Shown here: positions 7,879 through 16,493 of the stretch, in pieces
How the letters are laid out: each line of letters opens with the position of its first letter
Numbering within the stretch: the first letter of the stretch is position 1
From: Halocynthiibacter namhaensis
GTDB taxonomy: Bacteria; Pseudomonadota; Alphaproteobacteria; Rhodobacterales; Rhodobacteraceae
Direction of reading: 5' to 3'
Assembly: GCF_000812685.1 (NCBI RefSeq)
Contig: NZ_JWIF01000045.1
Coordinates: 1-45,372, forward strand
DNA length: 45,372 nucleotides
The notes under the pieces: model-generated
The model's database searches: none
What the model was told of the DNA's origin: nothing
Seen by the model: the letters and a program-made list of their open reading frames with translations, nothing else
Translations under genes and position numbers: made by a program

Positions 7879-8142
7879 TAAAAAATCGCGCTGAACGCTT
7901 CTTTTCAATATCTGGTGAATTGCCCAATACCCCCGCCCCAAACAGGCCAAAGCCGAAAGCAAAGTAACGATCATAAAAGCCGAAGCCCAAGGTTTTGGTC
8001 CGGGCAAACCTTCGGGGAGGCCCACCATGTCAAACATGGGCGTGTGATCCTGGGCAAACACAATCAGCCCAGCAATCACCAGAACCAACAAAACCATCAT
8101 TGCAAGACTGCAAACCATTATTATGCGCGCTGCAAGTGCCAT
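7630..8142 (-). CDS. DUF2975 family membrane protein
   Basis: The 170-residue protein has four hydrophobic segments: IIMVCSLAMMVLLVLVIAGL, AFMIVTLLSALACL, AIAIVCFWGMIQVLLW and LELVYLILSLPLFVTATAL. This is the usual DUF2975 topology, and the C-terminus is short and acidic (EIEEENSQFL). DUF2975 proteins are typically encoded next to a YozG-like XRE regulator. Their role is unknown. I chose ATG 8142 because GGGAGAGG lies six bases upstream. An in-frame ATG at 8196 would add 18 residues without a good ribosome binding site. The gene is followed by the duplication remnant and then the intact regulator. Confidence 0.8.
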   Translation of the reverse strand: MALAARIIMVCSLAMMVLLVLVIAGLIVFAQDHTPMFDMVGLPEGLPGPKPWASAFMIVTLLSALACLGRGYWAIHQILKRSVQRDFLLLSKHLKSCAIAIVCFWGMIQVLLWPGSYAMIYHLPDDIRPTLEYFPLDLELVYLILSLPLFVTATALRRAAEIEEENSQFL

Positions 8143-8233
8143 GACGCCTCTCCCTTTTGTTGGGGGCTGTCTGACATGTATTATGTGTCGGGTCAAGGAA
8201 GATACCTTTCGTTTATCGACATGCTTTTTATGT

Positions 8234-8243
8234 TTTACGTAAA
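8234..8243. promoter_or_regulatory. Palindrome in AT-rich promoter region (candidate operator)
   Basis: TTTACGTAAA is a perfect 10-bp palindrome in a very AT-rich stretch (8215-8270) between the divergent DUF2975 operon and the lipoprotein gene at 8335. An XRE regulator encoded in the operon could bind here. Position and symmetry are the only evidence. Confidence 0.3.
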
Positions 8244-8334
8244 TTATTTTACTTGTAATTAAAAATTCACCCCCCTATATCGTCGACATCAATCAAACGG
8301 GCCCTGCCCAATTTTCGATAACAAAGGAAACAAC

Positions 8335-8703
8335 ATGATCAGAGCCGTTCTTCTCACAGGTCTTATTCTGACCGCCGCAGCCTGTGGCCAAAACGAAGTC
8401 GACAAGCCACTTGTCCTCGATGGTGTGGCCAATGCGTCTTACAACAACGATCTTGGTCAATGCCGTGCGATTGCCGCCAATTATCGCGCCGAAGATCTGC
8501 GGCGTGGTGCAATTGGTGGGGCTGTTATTGGCGGTATTGTTGGCGTTGCGGACGATAACTCAAATGATGTCGCTGGTGCGCTCACGGGGGTTGCGATTGG
8601 TGGACTGATTGGAGCCGCAGAAGCCAGCGAAGAGCTGGACGGATTGCGCCGTAACGTCATCATTCGCTGCATGATGGGCCGTGGGCATCCGGTCATCGGC
8701 TGA
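8335..8703 (+). CDS. Glycine-zipper lipoprotein
   Basis: The 122-residue protein starts with a lipoprotein signal (LLTGLILTAAACGQ; lipobox AAAC, lipidated Cys at 17), so it should be anchored in a membrane facing the periplasm. Residues 57-95 contain repeated small-residue stretches (GAIGGAVIGGIVGVADD and GALTGVAIGGLIGAA), the glycine-zipper pattern seen in outer-membrane lipoproteins such as the 17-kDa/OmpA-like and Rcc01693-like groups. Two Cys residues remain (near 43 and 112). GGAAAC precedes the start. Monocistronic, with a bidirectional terminator behind it. Confidence 0.75.
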   Translation: MIRAVLLTGLILTAAACGQNEVDKPLVLDGVANASYNNDLGQCRAIAANYRAEDLRRGAIGGAVIGGIVGVADDNSNDVAGALTGVAIGGLIGAAEASEELDGLRRNVIIRCMMGRGHPVIG

Positions 8704-8729
8704 ACCAAAGCACAGAACACACGACGAAC

Positions 8730-8766
8730 AAAGCCCGCGCAGATATCAATTTGCGCGGGCTTTGTT
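8730..8766. terminator. Bidirectional terminator
   Basis: AAAGCCCGCGCA pairs with TGCGCGGGCTTT around a short loop, with T-rich flanks on both strands. It separates the convergent genes ending at 8703 (plus) and 8785 (minus). Confidence 0.88.
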
Positions 8767-8784
8767 ATCTATATTGAAGAATAA

Positions 8785-9288
8785 TCAGTAACGGCCAATA
8801 GCAACCCGACGCAATTGTTCAATCACATCGCCCCCGGCATCCACGGCCTTCAGATCAACCGAATACCGATTGCCCCGCCCCCCCGAACACGGTGGCAAGT
8901 AACCATCGGATGCATAACGCCCCGTGCCGCGCGCCTTTTTCACCACCTGAACCCCGCGCGGTAAATTGCGCGCCGTCAGGCCGGGAACTGCGGGCAAATC
9001 GGCGGATCCCCCAGACACTTGATACCCAATGGTGCCATGCCCGCCATTGCGGGACAAAGGTTGATAGCTGCGGTCATTATACTCGGCGATGATCATCACC
9101 GTGCCCGCAGGCAATCCCGTGATACGCATCGGCGGTGTTGATCCATTACCGCCAAACAATGTGCATTGTTGGCCAGTTGGCACGCGACTGCCATCCCAAC
9201 CGCCCCCCAATGTGACCTGCATCTCGGCAAATGCGGCGCCTGCGGATAAAAATACCGCAATAGATGTGCTTATAATCAACTGTTTCAT
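8785..9288 (-). CDS. Secreted PEBP-like (YbhB/YbcL-type) protein
   Basis: The 167-residue product carries a signal peptide (residues 1-21, IISTSIAVFLSAGAAFAEM). The mature part resembles the phosphatidylethanolamine-binding protein family: PPMRITGLPAGTVMIIAEYND near residue 50 corresponds to the conserved strand before the D-P-D-A ligand loop, and LPPCSGGRGNRYSVDLKAVD near the end matches the GPCPPxGxHRY box. The DPDAP loop itself is not conserved, so ligand binding may differ. ATG 9288 is preceded by AGGAGA at the right spacing and is chosen over 9366. It ends beside a shared terminator and is probably transcribed alone. Confidence 0.68.
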   Translation of the reverse strand: MKQLIISTSIAVFLSAGAAFAEMQVTLGGGWDGSRVPTGQQCTLFGGNGSTPPMRITGLPAGTVMIIAEYNDRSYQPLSRNGGHGTIGYQVSGGSADLPAVPGLTARNLPRGVQVVKKARGTGRYASDGYLPPCSGGRGNRYSVDLKAVDAGGDVIEQLRRVAIGRY

Positions 9289-9474
9289 TTCAATCTCCTG
9301 GGTTTTTATACACCTCAGAGTATCAGCAGAATGCATATTCCCAAAGTAACATCTTTGCGGGCGCATAATTGACCCTTGCGCGTAAGCGGTGTGGGCCCTA
9401 AAAGGTGCCCTGAATTACGTGCCTCGCGCCGATTATTGGCTGTGCGGCTTTTCCAACGAATGAGGACGACTGAC

Positions 9475-10800
9475 ATGCAGGTCACCGAGACCCTTAACGA
9501 AGGCCTGAAACGCGCCTATGCGATCACGCTTACTGCCGCGGAACTTGACGCCAAAGTCAACGAAAAGCTGGTTGAAGCCCAGCCAGAAGTTGAAATGAAG
9601 GGCTTCCGTAAAGGTAAAGTTCCTATGGCGCTGCTGAAAAAGCAGTTCGGTGACAAGGTCATCGGCGAAGCCATGCAGGAAACCATCGACGGCGCGATGA
9701 ACAAGCATTTTGAAGAATCTGGCGACCGCCCTGCGATGCAGCCAGACGTCAAAATGACCAATGAGAACTGGAAAGAAGGCGACGACGTCGAAGTTTCCAT
9801 GTCTTACGAAGCGCTTCCAACCATTCCAGAAGTTGATCTAAAGGGTGTGTCCCTTGAGAAGCTCGTTGTAAAAGCGGATGACGCGGCTGTGACTGAAGCG
9901 CTTGAAGGTCTGGCTGAGAACGCACAGAACTTCGAAGAGAAAAAAGGCAAATCAGCTGACGGCGACCAGGTTGTCATCGACTTCTTGGGTTCCGTTGACG
10001 GCGTAGAATTCGAAGGCGGCGCGGGCGAAGATTACCCATTGGTTCTGGGTTCCAATTCTTTCATTCCTGGCTTTGAAGAGCAACTCGTTGGCAAAAAATC
10101 CGGCGAAGCTGTTGACGTAAACGTCTCCTTCCCAGCGGAATACGGCGCGGAACACCTGGCAGGCAAAGAAGCCCTGTTCAAATGTACCGTTAAAGAAGTT
10201 AAAGCCCCTGCAAAAGCAGAGATCAACGATGATCTTGCCAAGCAATTCGGTGCTGAAGACCTTGCAGCAATGAAAGTTCAGATCACTGAGCGTCTCGAAG
10301 CTGAATATGCTGGTGCTGCTCGTGCGGTTCAAAAACGTGCGTTGCTTGACGCATTGGACGGCAAAGTTGACTTTGAACTGCCACCAAGCCTCGTAGAAGC
10401 TGAAGCAGGTCAAATCGCGCACCAATTGTGGCACGATGAGAACCCTGAAGTTGAGGGTCATGACCACCCAGAAATCGAAACCAAAGAAGAGCACACCAAA
10501 TTGGCAAACCGTCGCGTTCGCCTTGGTCTTCTGTTGGCTGAACTGGGTCAAAAAGCCGAAGTTGAAGTGACCGACGCTGAAATGACACAAGCGATCATGA
10601 ACCAGGCACGTCAGTACCCGGGTCAAGAACGTCAGTTCTTTGAATTCGTTCAACAAAACCAGCAAATGCAACAGCAAATGCGCGCACCAATCTTTGAAGA
10701 CAAAGTCGTAGACTATGTGTTTGAATTGGCTGATGTGACCGAAAAAGAAGTGTCCAAAGCGGATCTCGAAAAAGCGATCGAATCTCTCGACGCTGAGTAA
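9475..10800 (+). CDS. tig: Trigger factor, ribosome-bound chaperone / PPIase
   Basis: This is the cotranslational chaperone that docks on L23 at the exit tunnel. The 441-residue protein has three domains: the N-terminal ribosome-binding domain with the signature GFRKGKVP (residues 43-50), an FKBP-type peptidyl-prolyl isomerase domain (about 150-235, with [10 protein letters not shown] and [14 protein letters not shown]), and the helical C-terminal domain rich in Gln/Glu. Length is normal. I chose ATG 9475, which has TGAGGA eight bases upstream, over the longer frame from 9376. Codon use is strongly biased, as expected for a highly expressed gene. Monocistronic, with a terminator at 10822. Confidence 0.97.
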   Translation: MQVTETLNEGLKRAYAITLTAAELDAKVNEKLVEAQPEVEMKGFRKGKVPMALLKKQFGDKVIGEAMQETIDGAMNKHFEESGDRPAMQPDVKMTNENWKEGDDVEVSMSYEALPTIPEVDLKGVSLEKLVVKADDAAVTEALEGLAENAQNFEEKKGKSADGDQVVIDFLGSVDGVEFEGGAGEDYPLVLGSNSFIPGFEEQLVGKKSGEAVDVNVSFPAEYGAEHLAGKEALFKCTVKEVKAPAKAEINDDLAKQFGAEDLAAMKVQITERLEAEYAGAARAVQKRALLDALDGKVDFELPPSLVEAEAGQIAHQLWHDENPEVEGHDHPEIETKEEHTKLANRRVRLGLLLAELGQKAEVEVTDAEMTQAIMNQARQYPGQERQFFEFVQQNQQMQQQMRAPIFEDKVVDYVFELADVTEKEVSKADLEKAIESLDAE

Positions 10801-10821
10801 GCGACTTGCAGATTAAAACAG

Positions 10822-10850
10822 AAAGGCCGCCCTTTGAGGCGGCCTTTTTT
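10822..10850 (+). terminator. Rho-independent terminator after tig
   Basis: AAAGGCCGCC pairs with GGCGGCCTTT around TTTGA and is followed by a T run. Confidence 0.92.
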
Positions 10851-11041
10851 CTGCCCTGCTCAGATTAAATCTGCCATGTCTTTTTTCTTGCCTTTTCTCG
10901 TGACCTTCGCCCACTCGCCACCCACACCGTTTCCCCACATCGTCTCGCACATCGCCCCCATGGACATTACGCGTTAGAATTGTAACAAGAAATTTAGACT
11001 ACTGATTTTGATGAACCTCCGTCAGCTGTAAGTGAGAAGAC

Positions 11042-11722
11042 ATGCCCCGTTTTGAAGTAAACAACGTGACGCTTGATGTGGATGATAGCCTGTTGAATGA
11101 ACGTTTGTCCGAAAAGCTGGACAGCGGCGGTTATGAAGCAGTCGAAGCACGCGCGGCCAGCACACGGGTCAAGCCAGGCGATCGCGTTCTCGAACTTGGC
11201 GGGGGCGTCGGATATATCAGTTCGATCTGCGCCACGATTACGGACCCTAAAAACATCGTAACCGTAGAAGCCAACCCCAATACGGTTGACGTCATCCGCC
11301 ACAACCTTGATCTCAACGGCGCGTCCGGCGTCAACGTGATCCATGGGGCTGTGGTCGGCGACGCGCAAGACATGGACACGCTTTTGTTTCATATCGGAAG
11401 GGCCTTTTGGAGCTCATCCATCGCGACGGTCGGCTCCGCCCAAAAAGACCTAGTCGAAGTCCCTGCCCTTCGCATATCTGACCTGCTGAACAACCATAAA
11501 CCTGATGTCGTGATTATGGACATCGAAGGTGCGGAAGAACATCTGTTTGACCAACCATGGCCAGATTTCGTGCGACAGGTCATCATCGAACTGCACCCCA
11601 AAAAATATTCTGGCCGGATGATCCAAGAAATCTTTGATTGCATGTCGCACAGCGGCCTGGCCTATGATCCCGGATGCTCACGTGCTGCTCTGGTCGGCTT
11701 TAAGCGTGTCGCGAATACATAA
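11042..11722 (+). CDS. FkbM-family SAM-dependent methyltransferase
   Basis: The 226-residue protein has a Rossmann methyltransferase core. Motif I is VLELGGGVGYIS (near residue 49), followed by the acidic SAM-ribose strand VTVEANPNTVDVI (near 78) and the later FkbM strand VVIMDIEGAEEHLF (near 157). Members methylate hydroxyl groups of sugars, lipids or natural products; the substrate here is unknown. GTGAGAAG precedes the start. The gene stands alone, with a 240-base region upstream. It is not linked to a polysaccharide cluster, so its pathway cannot be inferred. Confidence 0.8.
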   Translation: MPRFEVNNVTLDVDDSLLNERLSEKLDSGGYEAVEARAASTRVKPGDRVLELGGGVGYISSICATITDPKNIVTVEANPNTVDVIRHNLDLNGASGVNVIHGAVVGDAQDMDTLLFHIGRAFWSSSIATVGSAQKDLVEVPALRISDLLNNHKPDVVIMDIEGAEEHLFDQPWPDFVRQVIIELHPKKYSGRMIQEIFDCMSHSGLAYDPGCSRAALVGFKRVANT

Positions 11723-11788
11723 CGTGAGGGCCTTATTGCTCCGCCCCTTTTAAACATATCCCGATCTTGAATAGGCCCATCACAAAGC

Positions 11789-12406
11789 TCAAAGAGGCGT
11801 ATATGTGATTGGCGGGAGCGCAGGAATGCGATCACCGTCCCGGCCAGCACACGCCCGAAGCACCACGCCTGGAGGGCCCGAATAAAACAGCACTTTATCC
11901 ACGTTTGATCCGTCTTTCAGGAAATCCGCGAATTTAAGTGTTTGGGACTGTAAGAAATCACTTTCCTCTGAATACACAATCAGGCGCGAGTCAGCCCCGG
12001 GGGCCTGCCCATCAACATAAAGGCCAATTCGAACGCCTTCATTGCTGGACCGGAAAGAGAACCAGTCAATATGAATGAAATCCACCCCCACTGGCGCATC
12101 AGGGGTTATTTGCCTTGAAACCGGGCTAATGACAAAAGTGGTGTTGCTATCTGCCGCCAATATCTGGGACGGCACAGCAAGTGGATCCACCGGGTAATAT
12201 TGGACTGCCAGCTGGCCATTTCGGCTGCCACGCCCGCCTTCAAATGCAAAGTTTTGGATATAAAATGGATGTTGATATTCTCGCCCGAGATCAACTGACT
12301 TCGCTGCATCCGAGAAGTTCACACATTCGGCAACACCAGATCTATCCTCTACATCACAACCAGAGATTACGGCCAAGGCACATAGTAACGCAACTTTTCT
12401 AAACAT
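11789..12406 (-). CDS. Putative lipoprotein, 205 aa
   Basis: The signal ends in a lipobox (LCALAVISGCDV, Cys 17), indicating export and lipid anchoring. The rest is a beta-rich domain with few charged clusters (for example FVISPVSRQITPDAPVG and VDFIHIDWFSFRS) and two further Cys (near 28 and 189) that could form a disulfide. I do not recognise the family; the fold could be a jelly-roll or carbohydrate-binding type, but that is a guess. It is convergent with the FkbM gene, and no terminator is obvious between them. Confidence 0.6.
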   Translation of the reverse strand: MFRKVALLCALAVISGCDVEDRSGVAECVNFSDAAKSVDLGREYQHPFYIQNFAFEGGRGSRNGQLAVQYYPVDPLAVPSQILAADSNTTFVISPVSRQITPDAPVGVDFIHIDWFSFRSSNEGVRIGLYVDGQAPGADSRLIVYSEESDFLQSQTLKFADFLKDGSNVDKVLFYSGPPGVVLRACAGRDGDRIPALPPITYTPL

Positions 12407-12623
12407 AAATCACCCCCAACAAAACACCCTATGATACCACAGTCCAAGCGGATTGTCTTGAAGTGAATTCCACACGCGTGCTGGCAAACGATCAAACGCA
12501 ACCAAGTTGCCATCACGCAGTCAAACCAGTATTGACGAACATATATACACGGAGTATCGGCTATCAAGATCATCGGAGAGCGGCTCATTGGGCCTTGGAT
12601 CGCAGTCATCGCATTGGTGATCT

Positions 12624-12950
12624 ATGCCATTGCTATTGCTTTCACTGGTCCCGAGCGGGCTAGACAGTGCAGCATTTATTTTGCTGTGCACCGGCTTGGC
12701 CGTTACCCCATTCATCGCCCTCATACACATCAGTCGAATGGCGAAAGGCTTTGCGTATTCCGTCGCACGTTTGGTTTTCCTTACCGTGATGATGGCTGTG
12801 CCTACCTTCATATTTTTTGCGGTCGGGTCAGATTTCGGAGGCGGCGCGGAGGCATTTCTACTTGTGCTCACCCCCGGCATATTGTCTTTGTGGCTATCAG
12901 TGTTCTTTGGTGTCGCCGCCATGCAACGTTCACGTCGCACCAGCGAATAG
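12624..12950 (+). CDS. Small membrane protein, possibly frameshifted at 5' end
   Basis: The 108-residue frame contains three or four hydrophobic segments (SAAFILLCTGLAVTPFIALI, LVFLTVMMAVPTFIFFAVGS and LLVLTPGILSLWLSVFFGVA) and a basic C-terminus. The family is unknown. An overlapping frame just upstream (about 12562-12655) encodes another convincing membrane helix (IGPWIAVIALVIYAIAIAF) after the polar KIIGER. A single-base shift near 12650 would join the two into a four-helix protein. The gene may therefore be a recent frameshift mutant, or the start may simply be the ATG at 12624. I see no strong ribosome binding site for the short form. Confidence 0.5.
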   Translation: MPLLLLSLVPSGLDSAAFILLCTGLAVTPFIALIHISRMAKGFAYSVARLVFLTVMMAVPTFIFFAVGSDFGGGAEAFLLVLTPGILSLWLSVFFGVAAMQRSRRTSE

Positions 12951-13093
12951 ATATAGGCCCTAGCAGTGGATTACTACGGGCAGACGCGAGCTTATTCCGG
13001 CTTGAAAAGGAAGCGCCGATTGACACCCACAGCCCCGACTGATCAAACGCGACGGATCAAATCACAATATGTCCAGAAAATGAGAAATTCCCT

Positions 13094-13207
13094 ATGAACA
13101 TCAAAGCCATAATTCTCGTCGGCCTCGTCGTATTTATTGTTCTACAACTTTCAAATCGCCAACCCGATCCCCAGCCCACACAAGAAATACGTGTACTGAA
13201 CAACTAA
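13094..13207 (+). CDS. Single-pass membrane microprotein, 37 aa
   Basis: The sequence starts MNIKAIILVGLVVFIVLQLS, a short basic head followed by one hydrophobic helix, and ends with a polar Pro/Gln-rich tail (NRQPDPQPTQEIRVLNN). Topology suggests an inner-membrane microprotein with its tail in the periplasm. The ribosome binding site (GAGAAATTCC) is weak. It was found by eye because it is short. No family is recognised. Confidence 0.45.
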   Translation: MNIKAIILVGLVVFIVLQLSNRQPDPQPTQEIRVLNN

Positions 13208-13824
13208 CCTGCCGAATATACGATCAAATTAAAGGGTTGGTCCTCTGGACCATTGCCAGTTTGAGGTTCGACTGCGCATCCATTTGGATTGATACGATCA
13301 AATCGGGGTCCACTTGTGAATCTACGCGCCGCTTCAACTCGCACCCGCTGGACAGTATTTCGATCAGACAGAATGCCTATTGGATTAACATTTCGGCCTG
13401 ATGCTGTCGCATGGACAGACTTTTCAACTGTTCGATCGGGTGCACCCGCCCCCGCCGCTCTATGTTGTTTGGGGTGATGCATTTGACGTTTAGCATCGAC
13501 TCAACCACGGTTCCCGCCTTATTGAAGGCCGTTGAGGCGGTACTGAAGGAAGTTGGGGTTTGCACTGGTGAGAACAAGTCCCGCACGGCTGGCGATATAC
13601 GACAGTAAATGAACTTGTGAAGGCGGGGCGCAGCCCTGCAAATTCAGGCTGTCACATTTCCAGGGTACAAAAATATGCAGCCCAAGCCAGTCAGAAGGAT
13701 GCCTCTCGTGCAGGTCAGAAAGCGCGGGAACAAAATAGTACCAAGGGATGAAAGTGCCAAAACAGCAAAAAATAAGACCCAAAAATCAAAGGCGAAGTCG
13801 TGAATTTTTTGAATAAAACCAATA
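13208..13824. other. 617-base stretch without a recognisable gene
   Basis: Several frames of 60-90 codons overlap here on both strands, none with both a ribosome binding site and a familiar protein pattern. The best is a plus-strand frame ending at 13608, whose last 42 residues (from HLTFSIDSTTVPALLKAVEA) look protein-like and could be the tail of a decayed gene. The last 200 bases are AT-rich and lie just downstream of the tRNA-Leu 3' end. Confidence 0.35.
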
Positions 13825-13909
13825 TGGTGCGGGTGAAGGGACTCGAACCCCCACGCCTCGCGGCGCCAGAACCTAAATCTGGTGCGTCTACCAATTCCGC
13901 CACACCCGC
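13825..13909 (-). tRNA. tRNA-Leu (anticodon TAG)
   Basis: On the minus strand the gene folds into a full cloverleaf. The acceptor stem GCGGGTG pairs with CACCCGC, the D-arm is GGCGGAATTGGTAGACGC, and the anticodon stem CCAGA/TCTGG holds the loop with TAG. A long variable arm is typical of tRNA-Leu, and the T-arm contains GGTTCGAGTCC. The 3' CCA is encoded (13825-13827). It reads CUN leucine codons, chiefly CUA/CUG. Confidence 0.95.
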
Positions 13910-14300
13910 ATCCATCGGATGATCAACATCCGGAACCACCCTTTAGCAAACCTATTTCAAAGTGGCGAGCGGAAAATGAGTTTTCACGGAAAAAAGTTAT
14001 GTGTTGGACAGAATAATTACAACATGGCTGTAAAACCCCCTGAAATTCCACGATCTTTTGACATCAATTCATTATCCAGACAATCCGCGCATGGCCGGGC
14101 AAGCCAGCAAAACTGACCACAACAGGGTCAAGATGAATCGCTTTGGCACGCAGATGCAGAAAGCCAAAGAAACCGGAAGGTCCCGAGCCCAAACATCCGA
14201 TGCCACAGGTATTCTCTCGCTTTTGTCGCCGATCAGAATTGATAGATCGGAAGGTGAACCGCTGCGCCCCGCTGTTTCAGTACATCCCCCAATCAGAAAT
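13910..14300. other. Intergenic region upstream of tRNA-Leu
   Basis: This 391-base stretch lies between the start of the minus-strand tRNA-Leu and the end of nnr. I see no convincing gene; short frames lack ribosome binding sites. It should contain the tRNA promoter close to 13910-13960 and the nnr 3' flank, where I found no clear hairpin-plus-T-run terminator. Confidence 0.4.
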
Positions 14301-15905
14301 TCACGGATGTAGGTCTTTGAACACCTTTGGCAGTTGTTCCGGCAGATCCTCAGCGATCAAGCCAGGCCCAAAGGCCAAGGCGCATTCTACATGCAACCAA
14401 GCCCCGGATTGCGCCGCATCAAATGGAGAACCCCCCCGCGCCAGAAGTCCCGTGATGAACCCTGCCAAAACATCACCCGATCCGGCCGTCGCCAGCCAAG
14501 GCGCGCTGCGTTCATACACCGCCGCATTCACAGCTGTGCGACCGTTTTGGTCTGCAATCACGGTATCAGCCCCTTTAAATAACACTGTGCACCCCGCCCG
14601 TTTCGCAGCCTCGCGGGTGGCATCCACCTTGGAATAAGCCGGGCCTGTCGTGGCAGGTGCATCCAGTTTCTCCGCGATATCCGGGAACAACCGCGCAAAT
14701 TCGCCGCCATGTGGTGTCAGCACACAGCCCGGATGCAGCTTATCAAACAACGCCTTACCCCGCGCAAGCAAGGTCAGGGCATCCGCATCCAACACGCAAT
14801 TGCGCCCGCTTTGCAGGGCAACATCCAGCAGCTCGGCTTCCCGCTCTCCAAGCCCAAGCGCAGGCCCAAGACAGAGCGCATTGATGCGTTTATCTTCCAA
14901 GATCGCAGAAAACGTCTCTGCATCCTTAACCCGCTTCAACATGATCGCTGTGATCTGACAGGCCACTTCCTGTTGCGCCGTTGGTGGCACGCCCAAAGTC
15001 ACAAGCCCTGCCCCGACTCGCAAAGCGCCGCGCGCCGCCAGTCGCGCTGCCCCAGTCTGCGCCGGGCCGCCTGACAGAACTAGCGCGTGGCCATAGCAAA
15101 ACTTATTGCCGCTGCTTTTTACGACACAGCCACTTATGGCACAGGGCTTGTCAATCAATTGACAGCTTTCGTTATGGTTAAACCATTCTGACGTCACATT
15201 CTCTAGGCCAATATCCTTTACGATTGACCTGCCACAAGACAGACCTCCGTAAGCCAGATAATGTCCATGCTTGAAGCTATGGAATGTCACTGTCAGGTTT
15301 GCATTGATGCACATATGTGTCGGGTTTACTTGCTCATACCCGGGCCATTTTCCACTGTCGACACACATTCCGCTCGGAACATCAATCGAGACCATATATG
15401 GTGCCTCCCCATTTTTTGAGGCCCCCGCCCAATAGTTTAACCCTTGTTGAGCCACACCCAATGATGTGAATGGTCGAGAGCACCCCGTGCCAAAGATCGC
15501 ATCAATTGCCAAATTGGTGCCTGGATTATCTTCATTATATTCAGATATATCTGCGTCAGTTAATTGTGACACCCACGCAATCTCACACCAGCGTTCATAA
15601 TTCACCCGCGCATCCGGGGGCAGTTTCTTGGCATCCCCGTAAAGAAACACCTCAACCGCCCAGCCCCGCGCATGCAAAAGCCGCGCGACGACAAAGCCGT
15701 CACCACCATTGTTTCCAGGACCACATAACACAATGGCTTTGAGCGGCGTGTTGCGCTTCTCGCTAAATTCAGGCCATTCCTCATAGATCGCCTCAACCAC
15801 GCCCGCACCGGCACGTTCCATCAGCTCAAGGCCCGTCACTTCGCCACGATCAATCGCGGCTTGCTCGATTGCGCGCATCTGTGCGGCTGTTAAAAGTTCG
15901 GTCAT
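14301..15905 (-). CDS. nnr: Bifunctional NAD(P)H-hydrate epimerase / ADP-dependent dehydratase
   Basis: This repairs NADHX and NADPHX, the hydrated forms of damaged nicotinamide cofactors. The N-terminal YjeF_N epimerase domain (about residues 1-215) has MRAIEQAAIDRGEVTG, the Rossmann-like VLCGPGNNGGDGFVVARLL and DAIFGTG. The C-terminal ribokinase-like domain (about 250-534) has GGPAQTGAARLAARGALRVGAG-like, VLDADALTLL, LTPHGGEFARLFP and the catalytic GSGDVLAGFITGLLARG. Total 534 aa is normal for the fused form. ATG 15905 is chosen because the domain starts immediately after it (MTELLTAAQM); the frame upstream is open but unsupported. It is divergent from glnB, 164 bases away. Confidence 0.93.
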   Translation of the reverse strand: MTELLTAAQMRAIEQAAIDRGEVTGLELMERAGAGVVEAIYEEWPEFSEKRNTPLKAIVLCGPGNNGGDGFVVARLLHARGWAVEVFLYGDAKKLPPDARVNYERWCEIAWVSQLTDADISEYNEDNPGTNLAIDAIFGTGCSRPFTSLGVAQQGLNYWAGASKNGEAPYMVSIDVPSGMCVDSGKWPGYEQVNPTHMCINANLTVTFHSFKHGHYLAYGGLSCGRSIVKDIGLENVTSEWFNHNESCQLIDKPCAISGCVVKSSGNKFCYGHALVLSGGPAQTGAARLAARGALRVGAGLVTLGVPPTAQQEVACQITAIMLKRVKDAETFSAILEDKRINALCLGPALGLGEREAELLDVALQSGRNCVLDADALTLLARGKALFDKLHPGCVLTPHGGEFARLFPDIAEKLDAPATTGPAYSKVDATREAAKRAGCTVLFKGADTVIADQNGRTAVNAAVYERSAPWLATAGSGDVLAGFITGLLARGGSPFDAAQSGAWLHVECALAFGPGLIAEDLPEQLPKVFKDLHP

Positions 15906-16015
15906 CTCAAAACGCTCCATTTGCACAAAAATTAAGCACATCGCCCAATTTGAATGCACCGCCCCCCAGAATAATGGGCGACGCCTTAGATATGGATCAT
16001 AGCGAATGGACCTGA

Positions 16016-16408
<393 letters not shown>

Positions 16409-16493
16409 AACGCACGCTGTAAGCCTTAACCAGACAACACAACATTAAGATCGAATGCCAAAGCATTCATAACACAAAGAAAAGGAAGATCCG

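Noticed and set aside
9952-10677. A 241-codon minus-strand frame opposite trigger factor.
   Set aside because: It mirrors the biased codons of tig, is Cys/Phe-rich and has no start signal or family. It is a shadow frame.
13204-13482. A 92-codon minus-strand frame that could be a small protein.
   Set aside because: It has no ribosome binding site, its composition is Arg/Pro/Gly-rich as expected by chance at this GC, and no motif is recognisable.
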